Below are positions 1-8,575 of a stretch of 64,000 nt of DNA, piece by piece. Origin of the DNA: JABSSA01 sp039960995. GTDB lineage: Bacteria; Pseudomonadota; Alphaproteobacteria; Rhodobacterales; Rhodobacteraceae. Numbering within the stretch: position 1 is the stretch's first letter; each line of letters opens with the position of its first letter. The notes beneath the pieces are model-generated. The model was not told where the DNA came from and did no database searches. It was given only the letters and a program-made list of their open reading frames with translations. Position numbers and translations under genes: made by a program. The stretch covers positions 1-64,000 of the forward strand of contig JBDVKF010000044.1 of NCBI GenBank assembly GCA_039960995.1, written 5' to 3'.

Positions 1-139
<139 letters not shown>

Positions 140-208
140 TCCGCTGAGACGCCAATGAATTGCGTAATGGTGGGCGCGCGCAGTCTTGCCTACCAATCTG
201 ACTTAGGA

Positions 209-1021
209 TCAGGTGCGCCAACTTAATACGCGGCGTTCAACCCATCCGATTGCAGCTGAGGTTATCACGCCTAAAAGCGACAGTATGACGACGCCGGCAA
301 ACAAACGTTCCAAATCGTACAACGATCCTGCTTCGAGGATGTAAGCGCCGATCCCGTATTGCGCGCCCAGCATTTCTGCAGCGACCAACAGGATGATGGC
401 AATTGCCAGTGATATGCGTAACCCCGATAAAATGCCGGGCATAGCACCAGGAATGACGATCTTTCGCACGATGGAGAGCCAGGACAAGCCAAAGCTTTGG
501 CCCATGCGGATTAGCGATCGATCCACGTTGTCCACGGCTCCGTATGTGGCGACAACAGTTGGAGTAAATGTTCCAAAGGCGATCAGTGCGTATTTCGATC
601 CTTCGCCGATTCCAAACCAGATCACAAACAATGGCAAAAGCGCAATTTTTGGGATGGGGAATATCGCGGCGACGACCGGAACCAGACCAGAACGGATATA
701 GGAAAATAACCCGATCAGGACGCCAACACTGATGCCGACGCTGACTCCGATTGCTGCACCCACAAACAAGCGGGACAACGAGGGTCCAAGATGCTGGAAT
801 AAAAGTCCTGAGTTCCACAATTCCCCAAACGTGGCGAGGACGTCAGATGGTTTTGGCAATGAAAGAGGTGAAATCCAGCCTGACCGCGTCCCCCATTCCA
901 ACAAGGCAATCACGAAAAGGAAGACAATCGCACCGATCCATCGGTGTGACACTGGGGCAAATCCGCCGCCCCTAAACCGAACTTCCAATGATTGTGTGTT
1001 CAGGGGGGTTGCATCAGACAT
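209..1021 (-). CDS. ABC transporter permease, NitT/TauT (SsuC/TauC) family
   Basis: A 270-residue inner-membrane permease of the nitrate/taurine/sulfonate-type importers. About six hydrophobic segments are visible, the first near residues 30-45. A cytoplasmic EAA-like loop (SFGLSWLSIVRKIVIPGA), where the ATPase docks, lies near residue 180. The ATG at 1021 was chosen over a TTG one codon upstream; it overlaps the end of the ATPase gene by 8 bases, so the two are probably translationally coupled. It is the last gene of a three-gene operon (binding protein, ATPase, permease). The substrate cannot be read from the sequence; members of this family carry taurine, sulfonates, nitrate, cyanate or pyrimidine precursors. 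Confidence 0.88.
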   Translation of the reverse strand: MSDATPLNTQSLEVRFRGGGFAPVSHRWIGAIVFLFVIALLEWGTRSGWISPLSLPKPSDVLATFGELWNSGLLFQHLGPSLSRLFVGAAIGVSVGISVGVLIGLFSYIRSGLVPVVAAIFPIPKIALLPLFVIWFGIGEGSKYALIAFGTFTPTVVATYGAVDNVDRSLIRMGQSFGLSWLSIVRKIVIPGAMPGILSGLRISLAIAIILLVAAEMLGAQYGIGAYILEAGSLYDLERLFAGVVILSLLGVITSAAIGWVERRVLSWRT

Positions 1022-1781
1022 CAATCAATTCCTCGTCTGCGGCACGTGCTTCATCGCGCATCAATTCCCAAAGATGTTTTTGTGTCGAGTCCAAATCCGC
1101 ATCACCATAACTGCGATCAGACAGGGGTTTGGTGATGCCTACGATTTCTCGGATTTGACCGGGGCGACGCGACAGAACCACGATTTTATGTCCAAGGCGA
1201 ACAGCTTCGGCCAGATTGTGGGTCACATAAACAGCTGTGAAAGGCTGTCGGGCCCACAACCCGATCAGGTCGTCCATGAGCAATTCACGCGTCTGACTGT
1301 CGAGCGCAGAAAGAGGTTCGTCCATAAGCATGACCGCCGGTCGCACAGCCAATGCGCGCGCAATGGCCACGCGTTGTTTCATACCGCCCGACAATTGTTT
1401 GGGTAACGCGTCAGCAAAATCAGTCAGCTTCGTCCGAACCAACATATCCGATATTATATCCTCGGCGGCTGATCCTCGAATGTCATGATCTTCTAAAACC
1501 AGAGATATATTTCCGCGCACGGTGCGCCATGGCAGCAATGCGAAGTCTTGGAAAATGTAAGTGAGCGGGTTCAAGCATCCCTCAGGTGGCGTGCCCAACT
1601 GTAAGACACGTCCGTGATTCGGTCGTTCGAGTCCACCAAGAACCCTCAATAACGTGGATTTTCCACATCCGGATGGTCCGACAAGGCAGATAATCTGGCC
1701 AGAGGTTACATCCAAAGAAATATCCTGCAGCACTTTGGTTGCGCCATAGGAATGGCAGATGCCGTCCAGCTGAATATCCAT
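1014..1781 (-). CDS. ABC transporter ATP-binding protein, NitT/TauT family
   Basis: A 255-residue cytoplasmic ATPase that powers the importer. Walker A GPSGCGKST is at residues 35-43, followed by the signature LSGGMKQR and Walker B with D-loop VMLMDEPLSALD. The frame is open to 1838, but the ATG at 1781 has an AAGGA five bases upstream and gives the family's usual N-terminus, so it is preferred; an ATG two codons earlier is too close to that AAGGA. The gene lies 72 bases downstream of the binding-protein gene and overlaps the permease by 8 bases. Confidence 0.9.
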   Translation of the reverse strand: MDIQLDGICHSYGATKVLQDISLDVTSGQIICLVGPSGCGKSTLLRVLGGLERPNHGRVLQLGTPPEGCLNPLTYIFQDFALLPWRTVRGNISLVLEDHDIRGSAAEDIISDMLVRTKLTDFADALPKQLSGGMKQRVAIARALAVRPAVMLMDEPLSALDSQTRELLMDDLIGLWARQPFTAVYVTHNLAEAVRLGHKIVVLSRRPGQIREIVGITKPLSDRSYGDADLDSTQKHLWELMRDEARAADEELIDV

Positions 1782-1853
1782 GATCATCCTTGCCTGATGG
1801 AATCGGTCGAACCGCAATGACGACAGGGGTTCGATCAATTGAAGTTGTCGATC

Positions 1854-2864
1854 CTAGGCGCTAATCGTTTCGACGTAAGACCCGTCAACGAGCTGATCGA
1901 TTGTAATGTCGGCGTCCACCAACCCTTCGGATTGGAACCAAGCAAGTTGGTCTTGAATCGACGCAACGTTCAACGCAGCCCCTTTGTTCAAGCGCATTGT
2001 GCCATTGATGATAGAAGGCGCTGCTTTGTCGAGAGGGCGATCAGTGTAGACGTATTTATGGATCAGATCGATCATGGCATCCTGATCAGCAGTCTGGTCA
2101 ATCATTGCCGCCGCATAATCATCGACACCATTTGCAAAGCCAGCAAGGAAGCTTTCTGTCATGCCTCGTTCATTGGCGGCGTTTCCTGCGGATGTGAACA
2201 CGGTGGTCACCTGATAATTCGGAATGAAATCCGAAACATTGGCCACCATGTGCCAAGCACCGACTTTGGCCAACGGTTTGGCGATATGCGGTACGATAGA
2301 CCAGCCGTCGACTTGGCCAGATTTCATCGCACCGATGATCGCGCCCACCTTTTGCAATGGCGTGAATTGTAAATTTATCCCTTCGGCTGCTGCCATTTTC
2401 GCGCCCATGTAGTGGAACGATGAACCCGCCTGCGTCACGGCGTATTTCTTACCATCGAGATCTTTTAGCGTTTTGATACCTGCCTGATAAGATGTGTCCG
2501 ATATCAAGTATTTTTGGCCATCGATACCGTCTTCTTCGGATAACGCGCCGCCAATCACCTTGATCGTCCCTTTTTGTGCAAGGCTAATCAAACCCCCAGA
2601 CACAGCTGTTACGGCATAATCGATATCCCCAGAGGCAATCGCAACCGCCATTGGTTGTGCCGCCTGAAAGAACTCGAATTCGACATCCAAACCAGCATCA
2701 GCAAAGTAACCGCGTTCGGCGGCAATGAAACTGCCTGAATGTGACGTGAAACGCAGTGCGCCGACTTTGATCTTTTTATTTGCCGCTAATGTTGGTGATG
2801 TCAATCCGGTGGCAGCAGCTGCCCCGATCAATCGAAGCGTTTGTCGTCTGTTTAATGGTTTCAT
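1854..2864 (-). CDS. ABC transporter substrate-binding protein, NMT1/TauA-like
   Basis: A 336-residue periplasmic binding protein and first gene of the importer operon. The N-terminus carries a twin-arginine-like signal (NRRQTLRLIG) ending in an Ala-rich stretch with probable cleavage after TLA near residue 27. The following KKIKVGALRF and a motif near residue 50 (ERGYFADAGLDVEFEF) are typical of NMT1/SsuA/TauA proteins. The start is supported by a strong AAGGGAGG just upstream. The urease accessory genes lie 308 bases upstream on the same strand, so a nitrogen-containing ligand is a reasonable guess but is not shown. Confidence 0.88.
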   Translation of the reverse strand: MKPLNRRQTLRLIGAAAATGLTSPTLAANKKIKVGALRFTSHSGSFIAAERGYFADAGLDVEFEFFQAAQPMAVAIASGDIDYAVTAVSGGLISLAQKGTIKVIGGALSEEDGIDGQKYLISDTSYQAGIKTLKDLDGKKYAVTQAGSSFHYMGAKMAAAEGINLQFTPLQKVGAIIGAMKSGQVDGWSIVPHIAKPLAKVGAWHMVANVSDFIPNYQVTTVFTSAGNAANERGMTESFLAGFANGVDDYAAAMIDQTADQDAMIDLIHKYVYTDRPLDKAAPSIINGTMRLNKGAALNVASIQDQLAWFQSEGLVDADITIDQLVDGSYVETISA

Positions 2865-3172
2865 GTCTTCCTCCCTTAGAAATGAATTAGCCTACGTTTG
2901 CCCGAACGCAGGTCGATGGCTTTGGCCATTCCTTAGGCGGTAAGGATGCGCAATGTGTCCCGCATGGAATGATCTGGTCCACTGTTTTCATAGTATTGGA
3001 TATGTTGATGAAGCGTCTGCCGATGAGTCAACTGAAAACCTTGGGTTGATCGGTTTGGTCCCGTCAAAATCAGCACGTAAGTCGACGGGTCAGTTGGTCG
3101 AAATGAACTGCACATTGAATGTGTGGCATTCATATGCGGTTGTTGTATCGATGACGCGTACTGTTTTAGGGA
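2865..3172. other. Intergenic stretch upstream of the binding-protein gene
   Basis: 308 bases between ureG and the importer operon. Short open frames exist on both strands, but none has a ribosome binding site or a recognisable product. It probably holds the promoter of the importer operon. No riboswitch or terminator pattern was recognised. Confidence 0.5.
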
Positions 3173-3799
3173 TCAGGCCGCTTGAAACCCTAGACCGGAA
3201 ATTTGACGCACATGCGACAGAATTTCGTCAACACCAGTTCCATGACGCAGGGCGGAAAACACAAATGGTTTTCCAGAGCGCATCCGCGTTGCATCCCGGT
3301 CCATTACATCGAGCGACGCACCGACATGCGGCGCAAGGTCCGTTTTGTTGATGATCAGTAGGTCGGATTTGGTAATCGCAGGCCCGCCTTTACGTGGAAT
3401 TTCTTCTCCGGCGGCGGTGTCGATTACGTATAATGTTATATCCGCCAATTCAGGTGAAAAGGTTGCGGATAGATTGTCACCACCTGATTCAATCAAAATG
3501 ACTTCGACATCTGGATGACGTTCTCGCATCTGAGCGACAGCCGCTAAATTGATCGAGGCGTCTTCGCGAATGGCCGTGTGTGGGCAGCCCCCGGTTTCCA
3601 CACCAATGATGCGATCGTTCGGCAGAATTTGGCGCCGCATCAATTCTTCAGCGTCTTCTCGGGTGTAAATGTCGTTGGTGATGACCCCGATGGAATGTTG
3701 ATCCTTGAGAGCTTTGGCAAGCTCTGCCGTTAGGGTGGTTTTACCTGCACCAACAGGGCCACCAATTCCGATGCGTAATGGACCATTCATTTGGGTCAT
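3173..3799 (-). CDS. ureG: Urease accessory GTPase UreG
   Basis: A 208-residue GTPase that drives nickel insertion into urease together with UreF, UreD and UreE. The P-loop GGPVGAGKTTL is near residues 13-23. Family motifs VETGGCPHTAIREDAS, LIESGGDNLSATF and VIDTAAGEEIPRKGGP follow, and NKTDLA gives guanine specificity. Its ATG overlaps the ureF stop as ATGA. It is the last gene of ureE-ureF-ureG; no urease structural gene or ureD follows or precedes it in the window. Confidence 0.97.
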   Translation of the reverse strand: MTQMNGPLRIGIGGPVGAGKTTLTAELAKALKDQHSIGVITNDIYTREDAEELMRRQILPNDRIIGVETGGCPHTAIREDASINLAAVAQMRERHPDVEVILIESGGDNLSATFSPELADITLYVIDTAAGEEIPRKGGPAITKSDLLIINKTDLAPHVGASLDVMDRDATRMRSGKPFVFSALRHGTGVDEILSHVRQISGLGFQAA

Positions 3800-4434
3800 G
3801 TTCGGAAAATCCTTGTGTCCAGTGTTTCATGTCGCATCGAGGCGATGTCGGATGCAAAGGCCGATGAGGATATCGCGCTGAGCGGGGTCGCCAATGCATC
3901 TGCGCAAATGTCGTCAATGTATTCGGATAGGTTTGACAAAACACGCTGCCCTTCGGTCTGCCCCAATGGGACCAAGCGCACGGCCACGGAAACCAAATTT
4001 GATAGCGTTGCATGCAGGAAAACGCGGGCGGTTTGTTCAATCGGTATTTGTTTGGCCTGTGCAGCTGCGCCTACGGCCACAGGATAGGTGAACCTTGGCA
4101 AATCAAGCGACCAAAGCGCGTTTACCGTATCACAAAACGCGGCACCTTGCAGATCGGTTTCCTTCAGACGTTCTGCACTTGGGCAAAAGGCGCGCGCGAT
4201 TGCATCGATATTTAACCGGCCATCGATGGACGCCGAATAGCTCGCATTCAGTAAAACAACGTCTGACTGTGCAGCGCCGTACGTGCAGATATCTTTCAAC
4301 CATGCTTCAAGATGGGCGGCGGTTTTGATCCTGTCCGCGGCAATCTCGGTTTCGAGACCGCTGGAATAGGCAAACGCTCCAATTGGAAAGGACGGCGACA
4401 TCCATTGCACAAGATGTAGCAATGGATCAGTCAT
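3796..4434 (-). CDS. ureF: Urease accessory protein UreF
   Basis: A 212-residue nickel-insertion accessory protein that works in the UreD-UreF-UreG complex as an activator of UreG. The start MTDPLLHLVQWMSPSFPIGA, with the family hallmark SPSFPIGAFAYSSGLE, is at 4434. The frame is open 42 codons further upstream, but that part runs over the His-rich end of ureE in another frame and is not UreF-like. The gene overlaps ureE by 8 bases and ureG by 4, so the three are translationally coupled. Confidence 0.95.
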   Translation of the reverse strand: MTDPLLHLVQWMSPSFPIGAFAYSSGLETEIAADRIKTAAHLEAWLKDICTYGAAQSDVVLLNASYSASIDGRLNIDAIARAFCPSAERLKETDLQGAAFCDTVNALWSLDLPRFTYPVAVGAAAQAKQIPIEQTARVFLHATLSNLVSVAVRLVPLGQTEGQRVLSNLSEYIDDICADALATPLSAISSSAFASDIASMRHETLDTRIFRT

Positions 4435-4909
4435 GCGAATGCGAATGCGAGTGCCCGTGTTCATGCTGGTGGCCATGACTGTGGCCATGTGTGCGTCCGA
4501 ACCCATATGCACCGCCTTCCGGTGTGAAAGGTTCAACCACGTCACGCACATTGGCCCCAATTTTGCTGAGCATGTCGGCCATAACGTGATCTTGCTGAAT
4601 CAAAAGGCGGGTGTTTTCGATCTGGCAGGGCGTGTGCCGATTGCCAATGTGCCAGGCAATACGTGGCAGATCGTCTCCGGTGACTTCGAACAGTGCTTCG
4701 GGGGCGGCCAGCACTGTGATTTCGCCGTCTTGCGTTACCAAGACACCGCCATGATCCAAGGAGGTTGTGTTGGGCAAATCCACAAGTAGGGACGCACCCG
4801 ATTGCAGCGTTAGAACCTTGCGCCGCAGAAAGCGATCTTCGTACGTTAAATACACTTCATCCAGCGGTTTGGCGTGGGCGTGATCGTGAAAGGACTGTGC
4901 GATCAACAT
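4427..4909 (-). CDS. ureE: Urease accessory protein UreE (nickel metallochaperone)
   Basis: A 160-residue metallochaperone that carries nickel to apo-urease. The N-terminal part fits the UreE fold (LTLQSGASLLVDLPNTTSL), followed by a metal-binding domain containing WHIGNRHTPCQIE. The C-terminus is a histidine tail (THGHSHGHQHEHGHSHSHSHD region), the classical nickel-binding extension. No strong ribosome binding site is seen before the ATG. It is the first gene of the ureEFG group; upstream comes an unrelated exported protein rather than ureC. Confidence 0.95.
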   Translation of the reverse strand: MLIAQSFHDHAHAKPLDEVYLTYEDRFLRRKVLTLQSGASLLVDLPNTTSLDHGGVLVTQDGEITVLAAPEALFEVTGDDLPRIAWHIGNRHTPCQIENTRLLIQQDHVMADMLSKIGANVRDVVEPFTPEGGAYGFGRTHGHSHGHQHEHGHSHSHSHD

Positions 4910-5075
4910 GAAGGAGCTCTGCGAACTTGGGCCGAACCGAAATCGAAGAGATCAGGGCCCGAAGAGGTGGCAATTAGAGTCATCAGTATCATCCGCGCAA
5001 TCTGTCCGACTGCAGGGATAAGAGCTACCCATGAGGATAGCAATTATGATCATGTTTTGAGGAAGTGCTTAAATT

Positions 5076-5771
5076 TTAAGCGCTCTTGTTTTTGCGCTGC
5101 TTCCGCATTGCGGCCGCACCTGCAATCGCTCCCATCGCCAACATCAAACCAAGACCGCTGGCTGGCAATGGAACCGGTGTTAGCGAATCGGTTCCATCAG
5201 CATCAACGCCGTCTTCGTTTTCCGCGACAGCTTCTTCATCCGTTGTTTCCAGTGGTTCTTGACCATCAAAAAACGGCTGAACCGGTGCTATGCCACCAAC
5301 CCCGGACGATGCGGCGCTGGTTGCCTGCTCAAGAGTCAGACCACTTGATCGCGGATCTTCCACTCTTTCAAAGTCAATTTGAGCGCTGACACTGGTTTCT
5401 ACAGTAGTACTACCATCTGCGGTCGTCTCGGCTGCTGACGTTTTGACGGCGACATTGCCTGTAAAGCGAAAGACAGATTCTTCGAGCGTGTTCAGCGTGT
5501 TACCTGCTGCACCCGCAGCGCTTGCGCCTAGAGAAATCGCAAGTGATGCAATGTCAGGCATCGTTACCGGCGCCCCGACGGGATATTGATCATCTGTTGA
5601 ATCGTACGTAGCGGTCGGAGGCGTGCTAGAGATGTAGCCTAAGGCATCAACCAAATTTTCAGAGGGTTCAGGGACATCCCAAAACTCATCGTTATTTGTT
5701 GCCGCTTGTGCAGGTGCTCCAAACAAAACCATGCCAGCAACCATGCTGGTCAACGCGCCCCGTAAAAACAT
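5076..5771 (-). CDS. Exported protein with VPLPA-type C-terminal sorting signal
   Basis: A 231-residue protein of unknown function. It has an N-terminal signal peptide (cleavage expected after GAPAQA near residue 23), a Thr/Ala/Glu/Asp-rich middle without recognised domain, and a C-terminal tripartite tail: VPLPAS at residues 200-205, a hydrophobic segment, then a basic end (RKQRKNK). This is the layout of VPLPA-CTERM proteins, which are thought to be processed by an exosortase and sent to the cell surface or matrix. No exosortase is present in the window. The start is supported by GGGGAG about ten bases upstream. A palindrome at 5064-5084 covers the stop codon. Confidence 0.8.
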   Translation of the reverse strand: MFLRGALTSMVAGMVLFGAPAQAATNNDEFWDVPEPSENLVDALGYISSTPPTATYDSTDDQYPVGAPVTMPDIASLAISLGASAAGAAGNTLNTLEESVFRFTGNVAVKTSAAETTADGSTTVETSVSAQIDFERVEDPRSSGLTLEQATSAASSGVGGIAPVQPFFDGQEPLETTDEEAVAENEDGVDADGTDSLTPVPLPASGLGLMLAMGAIAGAAAMRKQRKNKSA

Positions 5772-6099
5772 TCTTTTTCACTCCCCGTGTGAACCGATTG
5801 ATTTTCCCGAACACAGTTATGACGCGATTCGACTAATAAGCCAAATAAAAGAAACAATCGGCGGAATTTCGCACATGCAATATGTGGCTGAATTACATCC
5901 GATATGCATTTGAACTGCTTGAGTTTCTAGAGCCGAGGTTGGTTAAGGATACCTTGATTGAGCGCCGCACACTCCTAGAACCTGATGTCACCCTTGAATG
6001 CTAAGCAACTCGAATGATCGGTGCTTGACTTGGCATTGCAAGAAGTCGTGCTGCTTCAGATGAAGGCCAATCTGAATAGGTGCTTGCGCATAGATAGTA
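5772..6099. other. AT-rich intergenic region between the VPLPA-tail gene and cobF
   Basis: 328 bases without a convincing gene on either strand. The part next to 5771 must contain the promoter of the exported-protein gene. The part near 6100 is downstream of cobF; no clear hairpin plus T-run was seen there. Confidence 0.5.
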
Positions 6100-6843
6100 T
6101 CAGATACGGCGCAGCAGATACGTGTCCATGATCCACCCGTGCTGTTCGCGGGCGGCTTTGCGTGTGTTTACAATACGCACAGCTGTGTCCGCCAATGGGC
6201 CACTTTCCAGTATCTGTTCTTGCATACCAAGAAATGCACCCCACCAAATATGCAGGGTGTCATCTGTCAGTGATTGAAAGCTTGCTTCACCATCCAGCAT
6301 GACAGCAACAGTTTCTGCATTGGCGGGCCAACCTTCGGCGCGCAAACAGCGCCCCGTCGTGATAGTGATAGGTCCATTCACCGTGTTCAGCGGAATGGTA
6401 TGGGCCGCGGTGAGGGCTTGTAGTGCCGTGATGCCGGGAACGACGCGAATGTTGGGTGGGGGCGACAGCCGCTGCGCGATGCGCATTGTACTGTCATATA
6501 ATGATGGATCGCCCCACACCATAAGCGCCACGGGTCCATCGATATTGGATGGCGCTAGGGCATCCATCCAACGCGTTGCAATTTGGTCATGCCATTGATC
6601 AACACGGTTCAAATACGGAAGATCGGGATCGCGAACGGGGTATTCAAACGGAATGATTGTTCCGGTCGCACCACAATCGGTAAGGATGCGGGTGCGGATC
6701 TCAGCTAGGTCATCTTTACCAGTACCCTTTTGGGGCATCAGGATCGTATGCGCATCGCGCAATGCTTGTGCGCCTTCTTGCGTGATATGCGCAAGACTGC
6801 CTGTTCCGACACCAACAAGCCACAGGTCTTTGATCACATTCAT
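6100..6843 (-). CDS. cobF: Precorrin-6A synthase (deacetylating) CobF
   Basis: A 247-residue SAM-dependent methyltransferase that methylates C1 of precorrin-5 and releases acetate in the aerobic cobalamin pathway. The tetrapyrrole methylase fold is visible: LVGVGTGS near the N-terminus, MVWGDPSLYDST, and VVPGITALQALTAAH. It is specific to the oxygen-dependent route. ATG 6843 is preferred over a GTG two codons upstream, though neither has a good ribosome binding site. A terminator-like hairpin (6861-6889) sits only 17 bases before the start, so expression probably depends on read-through from cbiM. Confidence 0.95.
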   Translation of the reverse strand: MNVIKDLWLVGVGTGSLAHITQEGAQALRDAHTILMPQKGTGKDDLAEIRTRILTDCGATGTIIPFEYPVRDPDLPYLNRVDQWHDQIATRWMDALAPSNIDGPVALMVWGDPSLYDSTMRIAQRLSPPPNIRVVPGITALQALTAAHTIPLNTVNGPITITTGRCLRAEGWPANAETVAVMLDGEASFQSLTDDTLHIWWGAFLGMQEQILESGPLADTAVRIVNTRKAAREQHGWIMDTYLLRRI

Positions 6844-6860
6844 GCCCACACAAAAGAAAT

Positions 6861-6889
6861 GCCCGGCCCCAAAACTATTGGAGCCGGGC
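6861..6889 (-). terminator. Terminator-like hairpin between cbiM and cobF
   Basis: Read on the minus strand: a 10-base stem GCCCGGCTCC with a complementary arm (one G-T pair), a 9-base A/T-rich loop, then ATTTCTTTT. This is the shape of an intrinsic terminator after cbiM. It leaves almost no leader for cobF, so it may act as an attenuator. Confidence 0.65.
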
Positions 6890-6904
6890 CATAAAAGACA
6901 GGTC

Positions 6905-7582
6905 TTAAACTGCGCTGTATAGGCGCGGTGTGAACAAACCGGTTAGGGATGTCGAACGCGTCGCTTTGGCGATGGCTAGAATGCCCAGATCAATGACAGG
7001 TTCGATAATGACGACCAGCATATAAGCTACACCAAAGGTCCAAACAGCGCTGAAAGTTTCTGCGCCAACACCCTGACCGTAAAACACCCAGAACGCGACC
7101 CAAGCGACGACGCCACCTTGATACAATGCGGACAGGTTCAGAACATCTGAATAGGCAAGGTCAACATAGGCCCGGTCTTGCGGAATGATCCGGCGTGCAA
7201 GGGCATTCATGGCAAAGAGCGGCACCAAAAGAGTGGTCGCGTTGACAAAGATCATCGGCATATCGGTTGGTGCAAACAGCGAACCTTGGATCAAAAGTCC
7301 AAGGACAAGGCCAAATGCGGCCGGTGCGGCCCCAAGCAACAAGAACAGCGACGTTGCCAAAATAAAGTGGACTTCGGAAACGCCGACTGGAAAGTGCGGC
7401 AGAACTTCAAAGAAAAAGAAGGTGCCAATGGTGGCCAGTCCGGTTCTTAGTCCGAAGGCGGCGATGTTGCTTTTGGCAATCTCGCCAACGGCAAGTTTTG
7501 CGGCGTACCCTGTTGCGCCTGCCGCAGTGGCATAGGCGAGGGCCATTTTGGCTCCGTCAACAATTCCGGGTTCGATATGCAT
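6905..7582 (-). CDS. cbiM: CbiM-family cobalt transport membrane protein
   Basis: A 225-residue integral membrane protein of the CbiM family, the cobalt-binding S component of energy-coupling factor importers. The N-terminus MHIEPGIVDGAK places a histidine at position 2, which in CbiM supplies metal ligands after Met removal. About six or seven hydrophobic segments follow. AAAGGGA six bases before the ATG supports the start. It lies directly downstream of a cobalamin riboswitch, so it should be repressed when B12 is plentiful. The usual partners CbiN, CbiQ and CbiO are not in the window. Confidence 0.88.
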   Translation of the reverse strand: MHIEPGIVDGAKMALAYATAAGATGYAAKLAVGEIAKSNIAAFGLRTGLATIGTFFFFEVLPHFPVGVSEVHFILATSLFLLLGAAPAAFGLVLGLLIQGSLFAPTDMPMIFVNATTLLVPLFAMNALARRIIPQDRAYVDLAYSDVLNLSALYQGGVVAWVAFWVFYGQGVGAETFSAVWTFGVAYMLVVIIEPVIDLGILAIAKATRSTSLTGLFTPRLYSAV

Positions 7583-7601
7583 GGTAGTCCCTTTCTAAAA
7601 T

Positions 7602-7618
7602 GCTGCCCCTCCGGCAGC
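7602..7618 (-). promoter_or_regulatory. Hairpin between riboswitch and cbiM (possible expression platform)
   Basis: Read on the minus strand: GCTGCC, loop GGAGG, GGCAGC, then ATTTTAG. It lies between the riboswitch end (about 7649) and the cbiM start codon (7582). The T-run is short, so it could be a weak intrinsic terminator or a switch helix. This is a structural reading only. Confidence 0.4.
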
Positions 7619-7648
7619 GAATAAATGCGCGAACGCAATTGACGTGTT

Positions 7649-7812
7649 TACGGCAGGTCTCCTGACTTGTGGGTTGTCGCGCTTTTGGCCTTCCCAGCCC
7701 AAGATCGGACCAGTGGATATCCTTGGCGCTCTCCACTTACAGTTGCGGGGGCAGTCCGGGGCTTTCACCCGGTTCCCTTTTCAGCCACAAACCGTGGCAC
7801 CGTAAAAAATAC
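7649..7812 (-). promoter_or_regulatory. Cobalamin riboswitch upstream of cbiM
   Basis: Read on the minus strand from about 7812, the conserved blocks appear in the right order: ACGGTGCCACGG, AAAAGGGAACCGGGTG, CCCCCGCAACTGTAAGTGG, CCACTGG, GGGAAGG, and the 3' block AGTCAGGAGACCTGCCG ending near 7651. These are the core elements and B12 box of the AdoCbl-binding aptamer. It should lower expression of cbiM (and perhaps cobF) when adenosylcobalamin is bound. The ends are approximate. Confidence 0.93.
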
Positions 7813-7855
7813 TTAGCTTGGAAAACGAAACTCGCACAAGCGCAAAGAGCGACAT

Positions 7856-8575
7856 TTAAGCCTCTGCGAGCGGCCCAAATACGATCAATGCAGGTTGTGT
7901 GCTGATCTCGGTCTTAAGACTGGTTGCGAGGTCCGTCACGGTGGATCGCGTGATGCGTTGGTTAGGTCCGCTTACGTCTTCGGCAAGAATCGCGGGTTGG
8001 TCGGCAGGTAGCCCCAATTCAATCAACGTCGCGCATAATTTGGGAAAGGTTCTTTTGCCCATAAAGATCACGGTCGAGGCTGTCGGATCGGCCAATGCCT
8101 GCAGGTCGATATCTTCTGGCAACTGTCCAGATGCGTCATGTCCGGTGACAAACTGAACGCGTCGCGCAGTCATGCGTCGGGTCAAAGGAATACCAGCGGC
8201 GGCTGCTGCGGCACAGGCAGAAGGAATGCCCGGAATGATCTCGTATTCTATGCCAGCGTCGCGCAAGGCGATCAGCTCTTCTTCGAGGCGGCCAAAAATA
8301 CCGCTGTCGCCAGATTTCAGACGCACCACGCGATGACCCATTTTGGCGTAATCGATCAAAAGGCGACTGACGTGGTGCTGTTTCGGCGAAGGGCGACCGG
8401 CGCGTTTCCCGACGCCAACCAAATCGGCTCCGTTGCGCGCGTGTTCCAAAATAGGTCCCGAGGACAAATCATCGAACAACACAGCATCCGCCCGCTTCAG
8501 GCGATCAACGGCCTTTAGGGTCAGCAATTCCGGATCGCCGGGACCTGACCCGACAAGGCTGACAAACCCGCTCAT
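7856..8575 (-). CDS. cobA: Uroporphyrinogen-III C-methyltransferase (SUMT) CobA
   Basis: A 239-residue enzyme that methylates uroporphyrinogen III at C2 and C7 to precorrin-2, the entry point to cobalamin. Family motifs: LVGSGPGDPELLTLKA at the N-terminus, VRLKSGDSGIFGR, EIIPGIPSACAAAAAAGIPL, and FMGKR. It lacks the CysG siroheme domains, so it is the single-domain form. Its start overlaps the cobB stop as ATGA, and it ends the cobL-cobE-cobM-cobB-cobA run. Confidence 0.95.
   Translation of the reverse strand: MSGFVSLVGSGPGDPELLTLKAVDRLKRADAVLFDDLSSGPILEHARNGADLVGVGKRAGRPSPKQHHVSRLLIDYAKMGHRVVRLKSGDSGIFGRLEEELIALRDAGIEYEIIPGIPSACAAAAAAGIPLTRRMTARRVQFVTGHDASGQLPEDIDLQALADPTASTVIFMGKRTFPKLCATLIELGLPADQPAILAEDVSGPNQRITRSTVTDLATSLKTEISTQPALIVFGPLAEA

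Noticed and set aside
732..1406. 224-codon plus-strand frame across the importer permease and ATPase genes
   Set aside because: Both genes below it are well supported on the minus strand; the translation has no domain features.
2933..3133. 66-codon minus-strand ORF before the importer operon
   Set aside because: No ribosome binding site, no recognised product; probably chance.
5064..5084. Palindrome over the stop codon of the VPLPA-tail gene
   Set aside because: AT-rich short arms and no following T-run on the minus strand; not convincing as a terminator.
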